Assembly (NCBI RefSeq): GCF_003688595.1
Contig: NZ_RCWT01000009.1
Location: forward strand, 682,001 to 746,000
DNA length: 64,000 nt
DNA from: Sphingomonas sp. PP-F2F-G114-C0414
GTDB lineage: Bacteria; Pseudomonadota; Alphaproteobacteria; Sphingomonadales; Sphingomonadaceae
Reading direction: 5' to 3'
Position 1 is the first letter of the stretch, and each line of letters opens with the position of its first letter. Shown here piece after piece: positions 8,947 to 18,183 of the stretch. A program made the translations under genes and the position numbers. Below the pieces are notes generated by a model. It was not told the DNA's origin. It ran no database searches and saw only the letters and a program-made list of their open reading frames with translations.

Positions 8947-9021
8947 TGGTGACCCCTACGAGAATCGAACTCGTGCTTACGCCGTGAGAGGGCGTCGTCC
9001 TAACCGCTAGACGAAGGGGCC
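8947..9021 (-). tRNA. tRNA-Glu (CTC anticodon)
   Basis: Read on the minus strand this is a 75-base tRNA with the CCA end encoded. The acceptor stem pairs GGCCCCT with AGGGGTC (one G-T pair), the anticodon arm is ACGCC-CTCTCAC-GGCGT giving anticodon CTC, and the T arm carries TTCGATT. It lies between the sugar operon and the DAHP synthase gene. No integrase or duplicated tRNA end is visible nearby. Confidence 0.96.
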
Positions 9022-9120
9022 GTTAGCAGATGCGGGCGTCTACGGAATGGGGCGGCAGGCGTCAAGACACCTGCCGACTTTTCGTGCGACGCCCACCTGT
9101 TTTGTTACACACCCGTTTTA

Positions 9121-10494
9121 TCAGGCAGCGGCCTTCTTGCGCTCGGCCATTTCCTCGTTGAGCATCTCGGCCAGTAGGAAGGCCAGCTCCAGGCTCTGGC
9201 TGGCGTTGAGGCGGGGGTCGCAATGGGTGTGATAGCGGTCGGCTAGCGACTGCTCGGTCACGTCGACCGCACCGCCCGTGCACTCGGTCACGTTCTGCCC
9301 GGTCATCTCGGCGTGGATGCCGCCGGCATGCGTGCCTTCCGCGCGGTGGACCGCGAAGAAGCCGCGGACCTCGGCGAGAATGCGGTCGAACGGCCGCGTC
9401 TTGTAGCCGTTGGCGGCCTTGACGACGTTGCCGTGCATCGGGTCGCAGCTCCACACTACCGGATGGCCCTCGCGGGTGACGGCACGGACGAGGCGGGGCA
9501 GGTTCGCCTCGATCTTGTCATAGCCATAGCGCGTGATCAGCGTCATCCGGCCAGGGATGCGGCCCGGGTTGAGCGTGTCGAGCATGCGCAACAAGGCGTC
9601 GGGCTCCAGGCTCGGGCCGCACTTGATGCCGATCGGGTTGCCGATGCCGCGCAGGTATTCGACGTGGCTGGAGCCCTCGAAGCGCGTACGGTCGCCGATC
9701 CACAGGAAATGCGCGCTGGTGTCGTACCAGTCGCCGGTCAGCGAATCCTGCCGGGTCAGCGCCTGCTCGTACTGGAGCAGCAACGCCTCGTGGCTGGTGT
9801 AGAAATGCGTCTGCGCGAGCTGCGGCACGGTCTCGGGATCGATCCCGCAGGCGGCCATGAACTCGAGCGCCTCGCCGATCCGGTCCGCGGTCTCGGCGTA
9901 TTTCTTCGACCAGGGGCTGCGTCCCATGAAGTCGTGCGTCCAGCGGTGGACCTGATGCAGGTTCGCGTAGCCGCCTTGCGCAAAGGCGCGGAGCAGGTTG
10001 AGCGTCGCCGCCGACTGCGAATAGGCGCGGATCATCCGCTGCGGGTCGGGCGCACGCGATTCCGCGGTGAAGGCGATGTCGTTGACGTTGTCGCCGCGGT
10101 ACGAGGGCAGCTCGACGCCGCCGATCGTCTCGGTGTCGGTCGAGCGCGGCTTGGCAAACTGCCCCGCCATGCGACCGAGCTTCACGACCGGCAGCTTCGA
10201 CGCGTAGGTGAGCACCACCGCCATCTGGAGGATGACGCGGAACGTGTCGCGGATGTTGTTCGCGCTATGCTCCGCGAAGCTCTCGGCGCAGTCGCCACCC
10301 TGGAGCAGGAACGCCTTGCCGGCGGCGACTTCGGCGAGCTGCGCGGTCAGGTTGCGCGCTTCGCCGGCGAAGACGAGCGGCGGAAACGTGGCCAGCTGGT
10401 CGGTCGCGGCGGTCAGCGCTGCGGCGTTGGGATAAGAGGGGAGCTGTCGTGCTTCGTGACGCGTCCAGCTGTCGGGGGCCCAGTTCGCGGCCAT
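9121..10494 (-). CDS. 3-deoxy-7-phosphoheptulonate synthase, class II (plant-type)
   Basis: A 457-residue class II DAHP synthase, which condenses phosphoenolpyruvate and erythrose 4-phosphate in the first step of the shikimate pathway in the cytoplasm. Visible family segments include [11 protein letters not shown] near residue 60, SPYRGD-type SYRGDNVND, the [10 protein letters not shown] substrate-binding region, and [11 protein letters not shown] with the metal ligand histidine. The length is normal for the class. The ATG giving [10 protein letters not shown] is chosen because the frame upstream has no similarity and the enzyme N-terminus aligns there. No ACT or other regulatory domain is fused. 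Confidence 0.95.
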   Translation of the reverse strand: MAANWAPDSWTRHEARQLPSYPNAAALTAATDQLATFPPLVFAGEARNLTAQLAEVAAGKAFLLQGGDCAESFAEHSANNIRDTFRVILQMAVVLTYASKLPVVKLGRMAGQFAKPRSTDTETIGGVELPSYRGDNVNDIAFTAESRAPDPQRMIRAYSQSAATLNLLRAFAQGGYANLHQVHRWTHDFMGRSPWSKKYAETADRIGEALEFMAACGIDPETVPQLAQTHFYTSHEALLLQYEQALTRQDSLTGDWYDTSAHFLWIGDRTRFEGSSHVEYLRGIGNPIGIKCGPSLEPDALLRMLDTLNPGRIPGRMTLITRYGYDKIEANLPRLVRAVTREGHPVVWSCDPMHGNVVKAANGYKTRPFDRILAEVRGFFAVHRAEGTHAGGIHAEMTGQNVTECTGGAVDVTEQSLADRYHTHCDPRLNASQSLELAFLLAEMLNEEMAERKKAAA

Positions 10495-10592
10495 ATCATG
10501 TCGTCCGATCGATGAATTGTGGGGCTGGCCATGCGGGAAAATGCCTTTTCGCGCAATGAAGTAAAGCTTTGGGGCGGGTGTGGCGGCTGGTT

Positions 10593-11531
10593 TCAATAGC
10601 CCGCGTCGAGGTCGGCGACGTTCTTCATCGGATTGCCTGCGAGGAACGCGGCGAGGTTTTCGAGGAACAGCGCGGCGCCGCGCGCAAACATCGTGGTCTG
10701 GCTGCGACCGGATAGATGCATCGTTACGATCGCGTTGGGCGTCGACCAGAGCGGGTGCTCGGGCGGCAGCGGCTCGGGGTTGGTCGGGTCGAGGACCGCA
10801 CCGGCGATGCCGCCATCGGTGAGCGCGACGATCAGCGCCTCGTCGTCGATCATGTCGCCGCGCGCGATGTTGATCAGCCAGGCGGACGGCTTCATCGCGG
10901 CGAGTTCGTCGTGGCCGATCATTGCGTGCGTGGCACCGGTCGAGGGGGCGGCAAGGATGATCCAGTCGAAGTCTCCGAGCCGATCGCGCCACGCGTCCGG
11001 CGTAAGCGTGCCGTCGCGGCCGGTGCGCGTGACGCCGGTGACGTCGACGCTGAACGCGCTCAGGCGATCGCCGATCATCTTGCCGATCGTGCCGTAGCCG
11101 ATGACGAGGGCCTTGGTGCCGGCGAGTTCGATCTTGCCGGGCGCGTCCTTCAGCCATTCGTGGCGGTCCTGCGCGCGAACGACGGTGTCGAAGCGCTTGG
11201 CGGCGACGAGCACGGCCATCACGGCGTATTCGGCGACCGCGACGGCGTTGATGCCCGCACCGTTGGTCAGCGTGACGCCGTTCTCGCGCAGCGTGCCGAG
11301 CGGGAACGCGTCGAGCCCCGCGTAGATCGTCGAGACCCATCTGAGGGTCGGTCCGGCGTGGCGGATCGCGTCGGCGACGAGCTCGGTCGGCTGCATGTCG
11401 ACCCAGGCGATGTCCGCATCGGCGATCATTGCGTTCGCCTCGGCGGGCTTGGTGAACCAGGCGGTTTCGAGGTCCGCGGGGAGGTGCGGTTCGAGGAGCG
11501 GGCGGGCGGCGGCGGGGAGGACGGCTTTCAT
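10593..11531 (-). CDS. D-2-hydroxyacid dehydrogenase family protein
   Basis: A 312-residue NAD-binding protein of the D-isomer specific 2-hydroxyacid dehydrogenase family. The nucleotide-binding motif [13 protein letters not shown] is in the middle, preceded by a catalytic-domain region with [15 protein letters not shown], and followed by [14 protein letters not shown] and a C-terminal [15 protein letters not shown] that ends in the region holding the catalytic histidine. Such enzymes reduce 2-keto acids such as glyoxylate, hydroxypyruvate or phenylpyruvate; the substrate cannot be told here. It stands alone, 98 bases upstream of the DAHP synthase start on the same strand. Confidence 0.88.
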   Translation of the reverse strand: MKAVLPAAARPLLEPHLPADLETAWFTKPAEANAMIADADIAWVDMQPTELVADAIRHAGPTLRWVSTIYAGLDAFPLGTLRENGVTLTNGAGINAVAVAEYAVMAVLVAAKRFDTVVRAQDRHEWLKDAPGKIELAGTKALVIGYGTIGKMIGDRLSAFSVDVTGVTRTGRDGTLTPDAWRDRLGDFDWIILAAPSTGATHAMIGHDELAAMKPSAWLINIARGDMIDDEALIVALTDGGIAGAVLDPTNPEPLPPEHPLWSTPNAIVTMHLSGRSQTTMFARGAALFLENLAAFLAGNPMKNVADLDAGY

Positions 11532-11638
11532 TGGGAGAGCATCGGCGCCCGGCGAGGCATGTCAAGTTGTGCCGGGGCTAGCGAGGGGGTGGATCGGTCC
11601 GCGTGTTCCAGAGTGTTACCATCCTCCCGTTATTATCT

Positions 11639-11733
11639 CGTCATCCCCGCGCAGGCGGGGATCCATATGCTCCGAGGTCGCGATCGTATCGAGAGGTTTG
11701 CCAGTATGGGTTCCCGCCTCCGCGGGAATGACG
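11639..11733. repeat. Palindromic intergenic repeat (family A)
   Basis: Two arms of about 23 bases, CGTCATCCCCGCGCAGGCGG and its near complement ending CCGCGGGAATGACG, enclose a roughly 50-base spacer. The whole unit recurs in reverse orientation at 17,940-18,033, including the spacer. It lies between the dehydrogenase and the cysS stop. Transcripts would fold into a long hairpin. Confidence 0.85.
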
Positions 11734-11743
11734 ACCGAAACGC

Positions 11744-13177
11744 TTAGGCCACCGCGATCTTCCAGTCCCAGCCCAGCGAGTCGCCGTCCATCACCTCGAC
11801 TCCGGCGGCGGCGAGTTCGTCGCGGATCGCATCCGACCGTTCGAAATCCTTCGCGGCGCGCGCGTCGCGACGGTCCGAGAGGCGTGCGGCGATGGTGGCT
11901 TCGTCGATCGTTGCCGTTACCGGGCGGATCCGCAGGTCCTCGCGGCTGATCGTCGCGAGATCGAGTCCCAGCACGGCGTCGAAATCGTCCAGCGCGGCGA
12001 TCCGGTCCGCTGGCGCGACTCGCTTGTCCGCGAGCAGTTCGTCGAGGATCGGCAGCGCGCGCGGGGTAGCGAGATCGTCAGAGACAGCCTCCTCCAGCCG
12101 ATTGGCATAGGCATGCGCGCTGCCCGACGGGCCGCCGGGCTCGCGGGCACGCAACGTCTCGACCGCCTGCACCATCCGCTTCAGGCGGATCGCTGCCGCC
12201 GCGAGGTTCTCCCAGGAGAATTCAAGTTCGCTGCGATAGTGCGCCTGGAGGCACATCAGGCGGTAGGCGAGGGGGTGGAAGCCGCGGTCGACGATCGTCT
12301 GCATCGTTGTGAACTGCCCGGTCGACTTCGACATCTTGCCCGCACGTTCGACCAGGAAATTGTTGTGCATCCAGACGCTCGCACCGGTATCGGCGCACTC
12401 GCAATGCGCCTGGTTCTGCGCGATCTCGTTGGGATGGTGGATCTCGCGGTGATCGATCCCGCCGGTGTGGATGTCGAAATGCGCGCCGAGGTAATGCTTG
12501 CTCATCACCGAACATTCGAGATGCCAGCCCGGCGCGCCGCGACCCCACGGTGAATCCCATTCCATCTGGCGGTTTTCGCCCGGAGTCGAGGTGCGCCAGA
12601 TCGCGAAGTCCTGCGGGTTGCGCTTGCCGGCGACGGGTTCGATTCGGCTTTCGATGTCGTCGTTCCCGGCACGTGCGAGGCGGCCATAGTCCGGGACCGT
12701 CGCCACATCGAAATACAGTCCGCTGTCGAGTATATAGCAGTGCTTGGGCGCGATCTGTTCGGCGAACGCGATCATCTCGGCGATATGATCCGTCGCGACC
12801 GCCCAGCGTGCTGGTGAAACGATGTTAAGGCGCGCGACGTCGCGTTTGAACACGTCGGTGTAATAGGCTGCGATCTCCCAGATCGAACGTCCTTGTGCGG
12901 CGGCAGCCTTCTCCATCTTGTCGTCGCCGACATCGGCGTCGGAGGTCAGGTGCCCGACATCGGTGATGTTGATGATGTGAGTCGTCGGCCATCCCTTCCA
13001 CCGCAGCACGCGGCCCAGCGTGTCGGCAAACAGGAAGGCACGCATGTTGCCGATATGCTGGTAATTATAGACGGTAGGCCCGCAGGTGTAGAGCCCGACA
13101 TCGGTCGGGTCGATCGGCTGGAACGTCTCGAGCTGGCGCGTGAGGCTGTTATACAGGGTCAGGGGAATGCGGGTCAT
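11744..13177 (-). CDS. cysS: Cysteinyl-tRNA synthetase
   Basis: A 477-residue class I aminoacyl-tRNA synthetase that charges tRNA-Cys. It shows the TCGPTVYNYQHIGN signature (the HIGH-like motif with zinc-ligand Cys), WHLECSVMS, HTGGIDHREIHHPNE and the KMSKS motif (GKMSKSTGQF). The C-terminal helical domain is followed by a short tail. The start giving MTRIPLTLYNS is preferred over an in-frame upstream extension because this is the usual N-terminus. It is transcribed toward the palindromic repeat at its 3-prime end. Confidence 0.97.
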   Translation of the reverse strand: MTRIPLTLYNSLTRQLETFQPIDPTDVGLYTCGPTVYNYQHIGNMRAFLFADTLGRVLRWKGWPTTHIINITDVGHLTSDADVGDDKMEKAAAAQGRSIWEIAAYYTDVFKRDVARLNIVSPARWAVATDHIAEMIAFAEQIAPKHCYILDSGLYFDVATVPDYGRLARAGNDDIESRIEPVAGKRNPQDFAIWRTSTPGENRQMEWDSPWGRGAPGWHLECSVMSKHYLGAHFDIHTGGIDHREIHHPNEIAQNQAHCECADTGASVWMHNNFLVERAGKMSKSTGQFTTMQTIVDRGFHPLAYRLMCLQAHYRSELEFSWENLAAAAIRLKRMVQAVETLRAREPGGPSGSAHAYANRLEEAVSDDLATPRALPILDELLADKRVAPADRIAALDDFDAVLGLDLATISREDLRIRPVTATIDEATIAARLSDRRDARAAKDFERSDAIRDELAAAGVEVMDGDSLGWDWKIAVA

Positions 13178-13355
13178 GCGGCTGCTCTTAGCGATGCATT
13201 GGTCCTGCCGCAAAGCGGGCAAAGTGGCGTGTCGCCGTACCGGCACGCGCGGTTTGGCTTGAAACCCCCGCACTCCCCTGTTAGGGGCCCCAGTTCATGC
13301 GGCGCGGACCTATTCGCGACGGCAAAAATCTATTCGACCGGAGCTTAACGGGTTT

Positions 13356-13562
13356 ATGCAGATCATCGTACGCGACAACAACGTCGACCAGGCCCTTCGC
13401 GCGCTCAAGAAGAAGCTGCAGCGCGAAGGCGTGTATCGCGAGATGAAGCTGCGCCGGCACTATGAGAAGCCGTCGGAGAAGCGTGCACGCGAGCGTGCAG
13501 CGGCGATTCGTCGTTCGCGCAAGCTCGACCGCAAGCGCGCAGAGCGCGACGGCGCACGGTAA
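13356..13562 (+). CDS. rpsU: 30S ribosomal protein S21
   Basis: A 68-residue basic protein beginning [20 protein letters not shown] and ending in an arginine/lysine-rich tail, typical of alphaproteobacterial S21. It is part of the small ribosomal subunit near the anti-Shine-Dalgarno region. It is divergent from cysS with a 178-base spacer that should hold both promoters, and a strong terminator follows 45 bases after the stop. Confidence 0.97.
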   Translation: MQIIVRDNNVDQALRALKKKLQREGVYREMKLRRHYEKPSEKRARERAAAIRRSRKLDRKRAERDGAR

Positions 13563-13607
13563 GATTTGATAGGCCACGCCCGGCGAACGGGCAGGCCGAT
13601 AGTTTCG

Positions 13608-13640
13608 GGGGGCGTCGTGATCGGCGCCCCCGTTTGCTTT
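13608..13640 (+). terminator. Rho-independent terminator after rpsU
   Basis: A GC-rich stem, GGGGGCG pairing with CGCCCCC across a 10-base loop, followed by GTTTGCTTT. It separates rpsU from the FKBP gene. Confidence 0.7.
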
Positions 13641-13705
13641 CCAACGGCACGCGCGGCGCTCCGGCGTGACCAGATGATCCCAGATGATCTGAGGGCCTTG
13701 ATCCG

Positions 13706-14311
13706 ATGTCGACCGTCACCGCAGTGCCGCTGCAGCCCACCAAGCGCAGCTACCTCGTCTATCTCTGGGTCGGCATCGCGCTCGCGCTGATCGCCGCGGT
13801 CGCACTTGCGCGCCAAGGCGATGATCCGCTGGCCCGCAATGCACGCGCGCGCGGTGTGGTCGTGACCGCATCCGGGTTGCAGTACAAGGTGATCGCGCCC
13901 GGCAAGCCCGGTGCGGCCAAGCCCACCGATGCGGATGTCGCGCTGGTCAACTACGAGGGCAAGCTGCTCAACGGCACGACCTTCGACAAGTCGCAGCAGC
14001 CGATGCCGATGCCGGTGACCGGCGTCGTCCCAGGCTTTTCCGAAGCGCTGAAGCTGATGCCGAAGGGGTCGAAGTACCGCTTCTGGATGAAGCCGTCGCT
14101 AGGCTATGGTGACAAGGCCGCCGGCCCGATCCCGGCCAACTCGACGCTGGTGTTCGATGTCGAACTGCTCGACTTCCTGCCGCAGAGCGTCGTGCAGCAG
14201 ATGCAGGCGCAGGCCCAGATGGGTCGTGGCGCACCGGGCGCGATGCCGGGCGGTGTTCCGGGTGGTCCGGCCGGCATGCCGGGTGGCGCGCAGGGCCAGC
14301 CGCAGCAGTAA
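13706..14311 (+). CDS. FKBP-type peptidyl-prolyl cis-trans isomerase, membrane-anchored
   Basis: A 201-residue protein. Residues about 13-32 form a single hydrophobic segment (YLVYLWVGIALALIAAVAL) acting as a membrane anchor or uncleaved signal. Residues about 55-160 are an FKBP domain with ASGLQYKVI, VNYEGKLLNGTTFDKS, VTGVVPGFSEALKLMPKG and the closing ANSTLVFDVELLDF. The last 35 residues are a glycine/proline/glutamine-rich tail (GGVPGGPAGMPGG). It would assist folding in the periplasm. A bidirectional terminator follows. Confidence 0.92.
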   Translation: MSTVTAVPLQPTKRSYLVYLWVGIALALIAAVALARQGDDPLARNARARGVVVTASGLQYKVIAPGKPGAAKPTDADVALVNYEGKLLNGTTFDKSQQPMPMPVTGVVPGFSEALKLMPKGSKYRFWMKPSLGYGDKAAGPIPANSTLVFDVELLDFLPQSVVQQMQAQAQMGRGAPGAMPGGVPGGPAGMPGGAQGQPQQ

Positions 14312-14369
14312 GCCGCGGCGACTTAAGCCGGACGGTCCTCCGGTTTACGGACCTTACGATCGAGACATG

Positions 14370-14406
14370 AAAAAACGCCCGCGGCCTATGCCGTCGGGCG
14401 TTTTTT
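14370..14406. terminator. Bidirectional rho-independent terminator
   Basis: AAAAAACGCCCG...CGGGCGTTTTTT: a GC stem flanked by an A run on one side and a T run on the other, so it can end both the FKBP transcript (plus strand) and the wecB-wecC transcript (minus strand). Confidence 0.9.
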
Positions 14407-14421
14407 CGTTCGGGTAGGTGA

Positions 14422-15705
14422 TCAGTGCCGGGGCGGGACGACCGGGCGCGGCTGGTCCGGCCAGATGCCGCGGGTGTCGAGCACGGTCTTGTCCGCGCGT
14501 TCCTCGAGGGGGATCGATTTGAAGACGTCGTGATCGACCAGCACGACCATGATCGAACAGGTTTCGATCGCGCTGTCGACATCGATCAGCGCCGCCCCTG
14601 TCTCGGCGAGCGCGATCGGCAGCGACTTGGCATAGGGCTCGACGATCCGCACGCGGTCGCCGAACGCCTCCGCCACCGCCTGGGCGACCTTGAGTGCGGG
14701 GCTCTCGCGGAAGTCGTCGATGTTCGCCTTGAACGCGAGGCCTAGGCACGCGACCACCGCATCGGGCATCGAGTCGACCAGCGCCGAGACCTGCGCGATG
14801 ACATGGTCGGTCTTGCCGTCGTTCACCTCGCGCGCGGTGCGGATCAGCGGGGTCTGGTCGGGGGCGGCGTGGACGAGGAACCACGGGTCGACCGCGATGC
14901 AATGGCCGCCGACGCCGGGGCCGGGTTGCAGGATATTGACGCGCGGATGGCGATTGGCGAGGCGGATCACCTCCCACACGTCGACGCCCATCGTGTCGGC
15001 GATCAGCGACAGTTCGTTGGCGAACGCGATGTTCACGTCGCGAAACGCGTTCTCGGTGAGCTTGGTCATCTCCGCGGCGCGCGCGGTTGTGGTGACGCAG
15101 GCGCCGCGGACGAAGCGACGATAGAAGGTCAGCGCTTTCCGCGCACACCGCGGCGTGATCCCGCCGATCACGCGGTCGTTGTCGATGAGTTCGACCAGGA
15201 TGCGGCCGGGCAACACGCGTTCGGGGCAATAGGCGATCGCGATGTCGGCCTGTTCTCCGGCACGTCCGGGTACGCGGATGTCGGGACGCAGCCTGGCCAG
15301 CACGTCACGCACCTGTTCAGTGGTGCCGACGGGGGACGTCGATTCGAGGATGATCGTATCGCCGGCTTTAAGCACCGTCGCGATGGTCGTCGCGGCGTCG
15401 AGGACATAGCCGATGTTGGGCGCGTGGTCGGCGTCGAACGGCGTCGGGACCGCGATCACGAAGACGTCGGCGGGCTCGATCGTCATCGATGCGCGCAACG
15501 TGCCGCGTGCCACGACGCCCGAAACGAGGCCGTCGAGATCGACCTCCTCGATATGCACGCGACCCGAGTTCACCGTTTCGACGACCGATTCGGTCACGTC
15601 GACGCCGAGCACGCGCGCGCCGGTGCGGGCGATCACCGCCGCGGTCGGCAGGCCGATATAGCCGAGGCCCATGACGACGACGGAGAGTTCGGGATCAGAG
15701 AGCAT
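14422..15705 (-). CDS. wecC: UDP-N-acetyl-D-mannosamine dehydrogenase
   Basis: A 427-residue UDP-sugar dehydrogenase making UDP-ManNAcA. Motifs: N-terminal NAD-binding GLGYIGLPTAAVIA, ESTSPVGTTEQ, the lysine-containing TKLTENAFRDVNIAFANE, and the catalytic-cysteine loop GPGVGGHCIAVDPWFL. The start at 15,705 is chosen because it begins just before the Rossmann motif; it overlaps the stop of wecB by 11 bases, as expected for coupled genes. Product and partner point to a surface polysaccharide containing N-acetylmannosaminuronic acid. Confidence 0.93.
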   Translation of the reverse strand: MLSDPELSVVVMGLGYIGLPTAAVIARTGARVLGVDVTESVVETVNSGRVHIEEVDLDGLVSGVVARGTLRASMTIEPADVFVIAVPTPFDADHAPNIGYVLDAATTIATVLKAGDTIILESTSPVGTTEQVRDVLARLRPDIRVPGRAGEQADIAIAYCPERVLPGRILVELIDNDRVIGGITPRCARKALTFYRRFVRGACVTTTARAAEMTKLTENAFRDVNIAFANELSLIADTMGVDVWEVIRLANRHPRVNILQPGPGVGGHCIAVDPWFLVHAAPDQTPLIRTAREVNDGKTDHVIAQVSALVDSMPDAVVACLGLAFKANIDDFRESPALKVAQAVAEAFGDRVRIVEPYAKSLPIALAETGAALIDVDSAIETCSIMVVLVDHDVFKSIPLEERADKTVLDTRGIWPDQPRPVVPPRH

Positions 15706-16855
15706 GCGCGGCGGCGTCCTTCGGGGCGGAGTTTCGGGCAAGAGTTCGAGCAATGACGTCGGCGATCCGCGCGGCGGCGTGACCGTCGCCGAACGGATTG
15801 TGCGCGCGCGCCATTGCGGCATGGGCGGTGGGGTCGTCGAGCAGTGTAAAGATCTCGGTTACGATGCGGTCCTCGTCTGTGCCGATCAGCTTGGCGGTGC
15901 CGGCGGCGATTCCCTCGGGTCGCTCGGTCGTCTCGCGCATTACCAGGACGGGTTTGCCGAGCGCGGGCGCTTCCTCCTGCACGCCGCCCGAATCGGTCAG
16001 GACGATGTCGGCCATCCCGAGCGCGCGGACGAAATGCGGATAATCGAGCGGCGCGATACGCGCGACGTTGGCGCGGTCGCCGAGGACTGCGTCCATCACC
16101 GAAACGACGTTGGGGTTGGGGTGGACCGGGAACAGGACCGCGACGTCCTCACGCTCGGCGATTCGCCCGATCGCGCGCGCGATCGCCGCCATGCCGTCGC
16201 CGAAATTCTCGCGGCGGTGCGTCGTCACCAGGATGAGGCGTTTCCCCGCGAACCGCAGCGCGATGTCGTCGAGCCCGGCAGCCAGCGAAGGATCGGCGGC
16301 GACCCGGTCGGCGGTCCAGTGGAGCGCGTCGATGACGGTGTTGCCGGTCACGTGGATCGTCTCGGCGGCGATCGTCTCGCGGCGCAGTGCCTCGGCCGCG
16401 GTGTCGGTCGGCGCGAAGTGCAGCGCGGCGATCGGCGCGACGATTCGGCGGTTCACCTCCTCGGGCCAGGGTTGGTAGATGTCGCCCGAGCGCAGCCCCG
16501 CCTCGACATGCGCCACGGGCACCTTGCGGTAATAAGCGGCGAGCGCACCGGTCATCGCGGTGGCGGTGTCGCCCTGGACGACGACCAGATCGGGGCGTTC
16601 GGCGTCCATCACCTCGCCGAGCCCGGTTAGCAGACGCGCGGTCAGGCGGTCGAGCGTCTGGCCCGGCTCCATCAGGTCGAGATCGATGTCGGGGGCGAGG
16701 TCGGCGATCGCGAGCACCTGATCGAGCAACCCGCGATGTTGGGCGGTCACGCAGGTTCGCACCGTAAGCCCAGATATCGCCGCCAGCGCGCGGATCACCG
16801 GAAAGAGTTTGATCGCTTCGGGTCGCGTTCCGAAAATGACGAGGATCTTGGACAT
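15695..16855 (-). CDS. wecB: UDP-N-acetylglucosamine 2-epimerase, non-hydrolysing
   Basis: A 386-residue enzyme converting UDP-GlcNAc to UDP-ManNAc, the substrate of the dehydrogenase encoded next. It begins with the usual FGTRPEAIKLFPVI, has VQGDTATAMT and HVEAGLRSGD in the first half, THRRENFG in the middle and LTDSGGVQEEAPALGKPVLVMR near the UDP site. Length is normal. It is divergent from galU, so a promoter for the pair should lie in 16,856-17,002. Confidence 0.95.
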   Translation of the reverse strand: MSKILVIFGTRPEAIKLFPVIRALAAISGLTVRTCVTAQHRGLLDQVLAIADLAPDIDLDLMEPGQTLDRLTARLLTGLGEVMDAERPDLVVVQGDTATAMTGALAAYYRKVPVAHVEAGLRSGDIYQPWPEEVNRRIVAPIAALHFAPTDTAAEALRRETIAAETIHVTGNTVIDALHWTADRVAADPSLAAGLDDIALRFAGKRLILVTTHRRENFGDGMAAIARAIGRIAEREDVAVLFPVHPNPNVVSVMDAVLGDRANVARIAPLDYPHFVRALGMADIVLTDSGGVQEEAPALGKPVLVMRETTERPEGIAAGTAKLIGTDEDRIVTEIFTLLDDPTAHAAMARAHNPFGDGHAAARIADVIARTLARNSAPKDAAAHAL

Positions 16856-17002
16856 GGAACCTCTCTAGCCCAGGATATTTAAGGACGCGCTAACCGGTTA
16901 CAGCGTTTCTTTGGTCGGCTGTTCGGAATTGCGCGGGTGCGTAACGATCGGTAAATGGTGCACCGCAACTAAACGACCTCGACGACATAATTGGAGCTCC
17001 GA

Positions 17003-17875
17003 ATGACGATCAAGCCGCTTCGCAAGGCCGTATTTCCCGTCGCCGGACTCGGCACGCGCTTCCTGCCGGCGACCAAGTCGATGCCCAAGGAAATGCTCAC
17101 CGTCGTCGACAAGCCGCTGATCCAGTACGCGGTCGAGGAAGCGCTCGAGGCGGGGATCGAGCAGATCATCTTCGTGACCGGACGCGGCAAGGGCGCGCTC
17201 GAGGATCATTTCGATATCTCGTACGAGCTCGAAGCGACGATGCGCGCGCGGGGCAAGTCGTTGGATGCGATCAGCCATATCCGGATGAAGCCGGGTTCGC
17301 CCGTCTATGTCCGCCAGCAGGAGCCGCTCGGCCTGGGCCATGCCGTGTGGTGCGCGCGCGAGATCGTCGGCGACGAGCCGTTCGCGGTGCTGCTGCCCGA
17401 CGAGTTGATGGTCGGCAAGCCGGGTTTCATGAAGCAGATGGTCGAGGCGTATAACCGTGTCGGCGGCAACGTGATCGGTGCGCTCGAAGTCGCCGATTCG
17501 GAGACCGACAAGTACGGCATCATCTCGCCCGGCGCGATCGATGGCCGGCTGACCGAAGTGAAGGCGCTCGTCGAAAAGCCCAAGCAGGGTTCGGCGCCGT
17601 CGAACCTGATGATCCCCGGCCGCTACATCCTCCAGCCCGACGTGATGCGGATCCTCGAGACGCAGGAAAAGGGTGCAGGCGGCGAGATCCAGCTGACCGA
17701 CGCGATGGCGCAGCTGATCGGCAACCAGCCGTTCCACGGCTTCACGTTCGACGGCCAGCGGTATGACTGCGGCGACAAGGCCGGCTACATCCAGGCCAAT
17801 CTGGCGATCGCGCTGTCGCGCGCCGATATCGGTCCGGCGGTTCGCGATTTCGCGAAGGGCCTGCTTCAGGGCTGA
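17003..17875 (+). CDS. galU: UTP-glucose-1-phosphate uridylyltransferase
   Basis: A 290-residue nucleotidyltransferase making UDP-glucose for polysaccharide and lipid sugars. It opens with KAVFPVAGLGTRFLPATKSMPKEML, shows the LGHAVWCA and LLPDELM regions, and ends with the DCGDKAGYI substrate region. The ATG at 17,003 is preferred to a TTG 12 bases upstream because GGAG lies at a good distance before it. It sits back to back with wecB-wecC, in line with a shared role in surface sugars. Confidence 0.96.
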   Translation: MTIKPLRKAVFPVAGLGTRFLPATKSMPKEMLTVVDKPLIQYAVEEALEAGIEQIIFVTGRGKGALEDHFDISYELEATMRARGKSLDAISHIRMKPGSPVYVRQQEPLGLGHAVWCAREIVGDEPFAVLLPDELMVGKPGFMKQMVEAYNRVGGNVIGALEVADSETDKYGIISPGAIDGRLTEVKALVEKPKQGSAPSNLMIPGRYILQPDVMRILETQEKGAGGEIQLTDAMAQLIGNQPFHGFTFDGQRYDCGDKAGYIQANLAIALSRADIGPAVRDFAKGLLQG

Positions 17876-17939
17876 GCGGGGTTTATCGGCTCTCCGTCAC
17901 CGCGGACTGGTTCGCCGCGTATCCCGTCAGACATGTACA

Positions 17940-18033
17940 GTCATTCCCGCGCAGGCGGGAACCCATAGTGGCAAACCTCGCGACGTGATCGCAACCGTTT
18001 GAGCATCTGGGTCCCCGCCTCCGCGGGGATGAC
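17940..18033. repeat. Palindromic intergenic repeat (family A, reverse orientation)
   Basis: Arms GTCATTCCCGCGCAGGCGGG and CCCCGCCTCCGCGGGGATGAC around a spacer that is the reverse complement, with few changes, of the spacer in the copy at 11,639-11,733. It lies just downstream of galU. Confidence 0.85.
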
Positions 18034-18058
18034 GGAGCCGTACATGGAAAGGGATATC

Positions 18059-18140
18059 TGCCGACTGGTCCGGCATCGACCGTTCGACAAATCTAGATTT
18101 GTCGATTTTGCCGAACGGTGGATGCTGGAACCAGTCGGCA
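18059..18140. repeat. 82-base near-palindrome between galU and moeB
   Basis: An imperfect palindrome: outer arms TGCCGACTGGT...ACCAGTCGGCA, middle arms GACCGTTCG...CGAACGGTG, and a perfect 20-base core CGACAAATCTAGATTTGTCG at 18,085-18,104. The core is AT-rich, unlike the rest. It may be a terminator for converging transcripts from galU and moeB, or a mobile palindromic element. The stretch between galU and moeB contains only this and the family A repeat. Confidence 0.7.
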
Positions 18141-18183
18141 TGACGGGAGCCGGGGCATCAAGCCCAACATAGGGCGGTACGCC

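Noticed and set aside
8947..9021. tRNA-Glu as a second island integration site
   Set aside because: No integrase, no duplicated tRNA end and no shift in gene content on either side.
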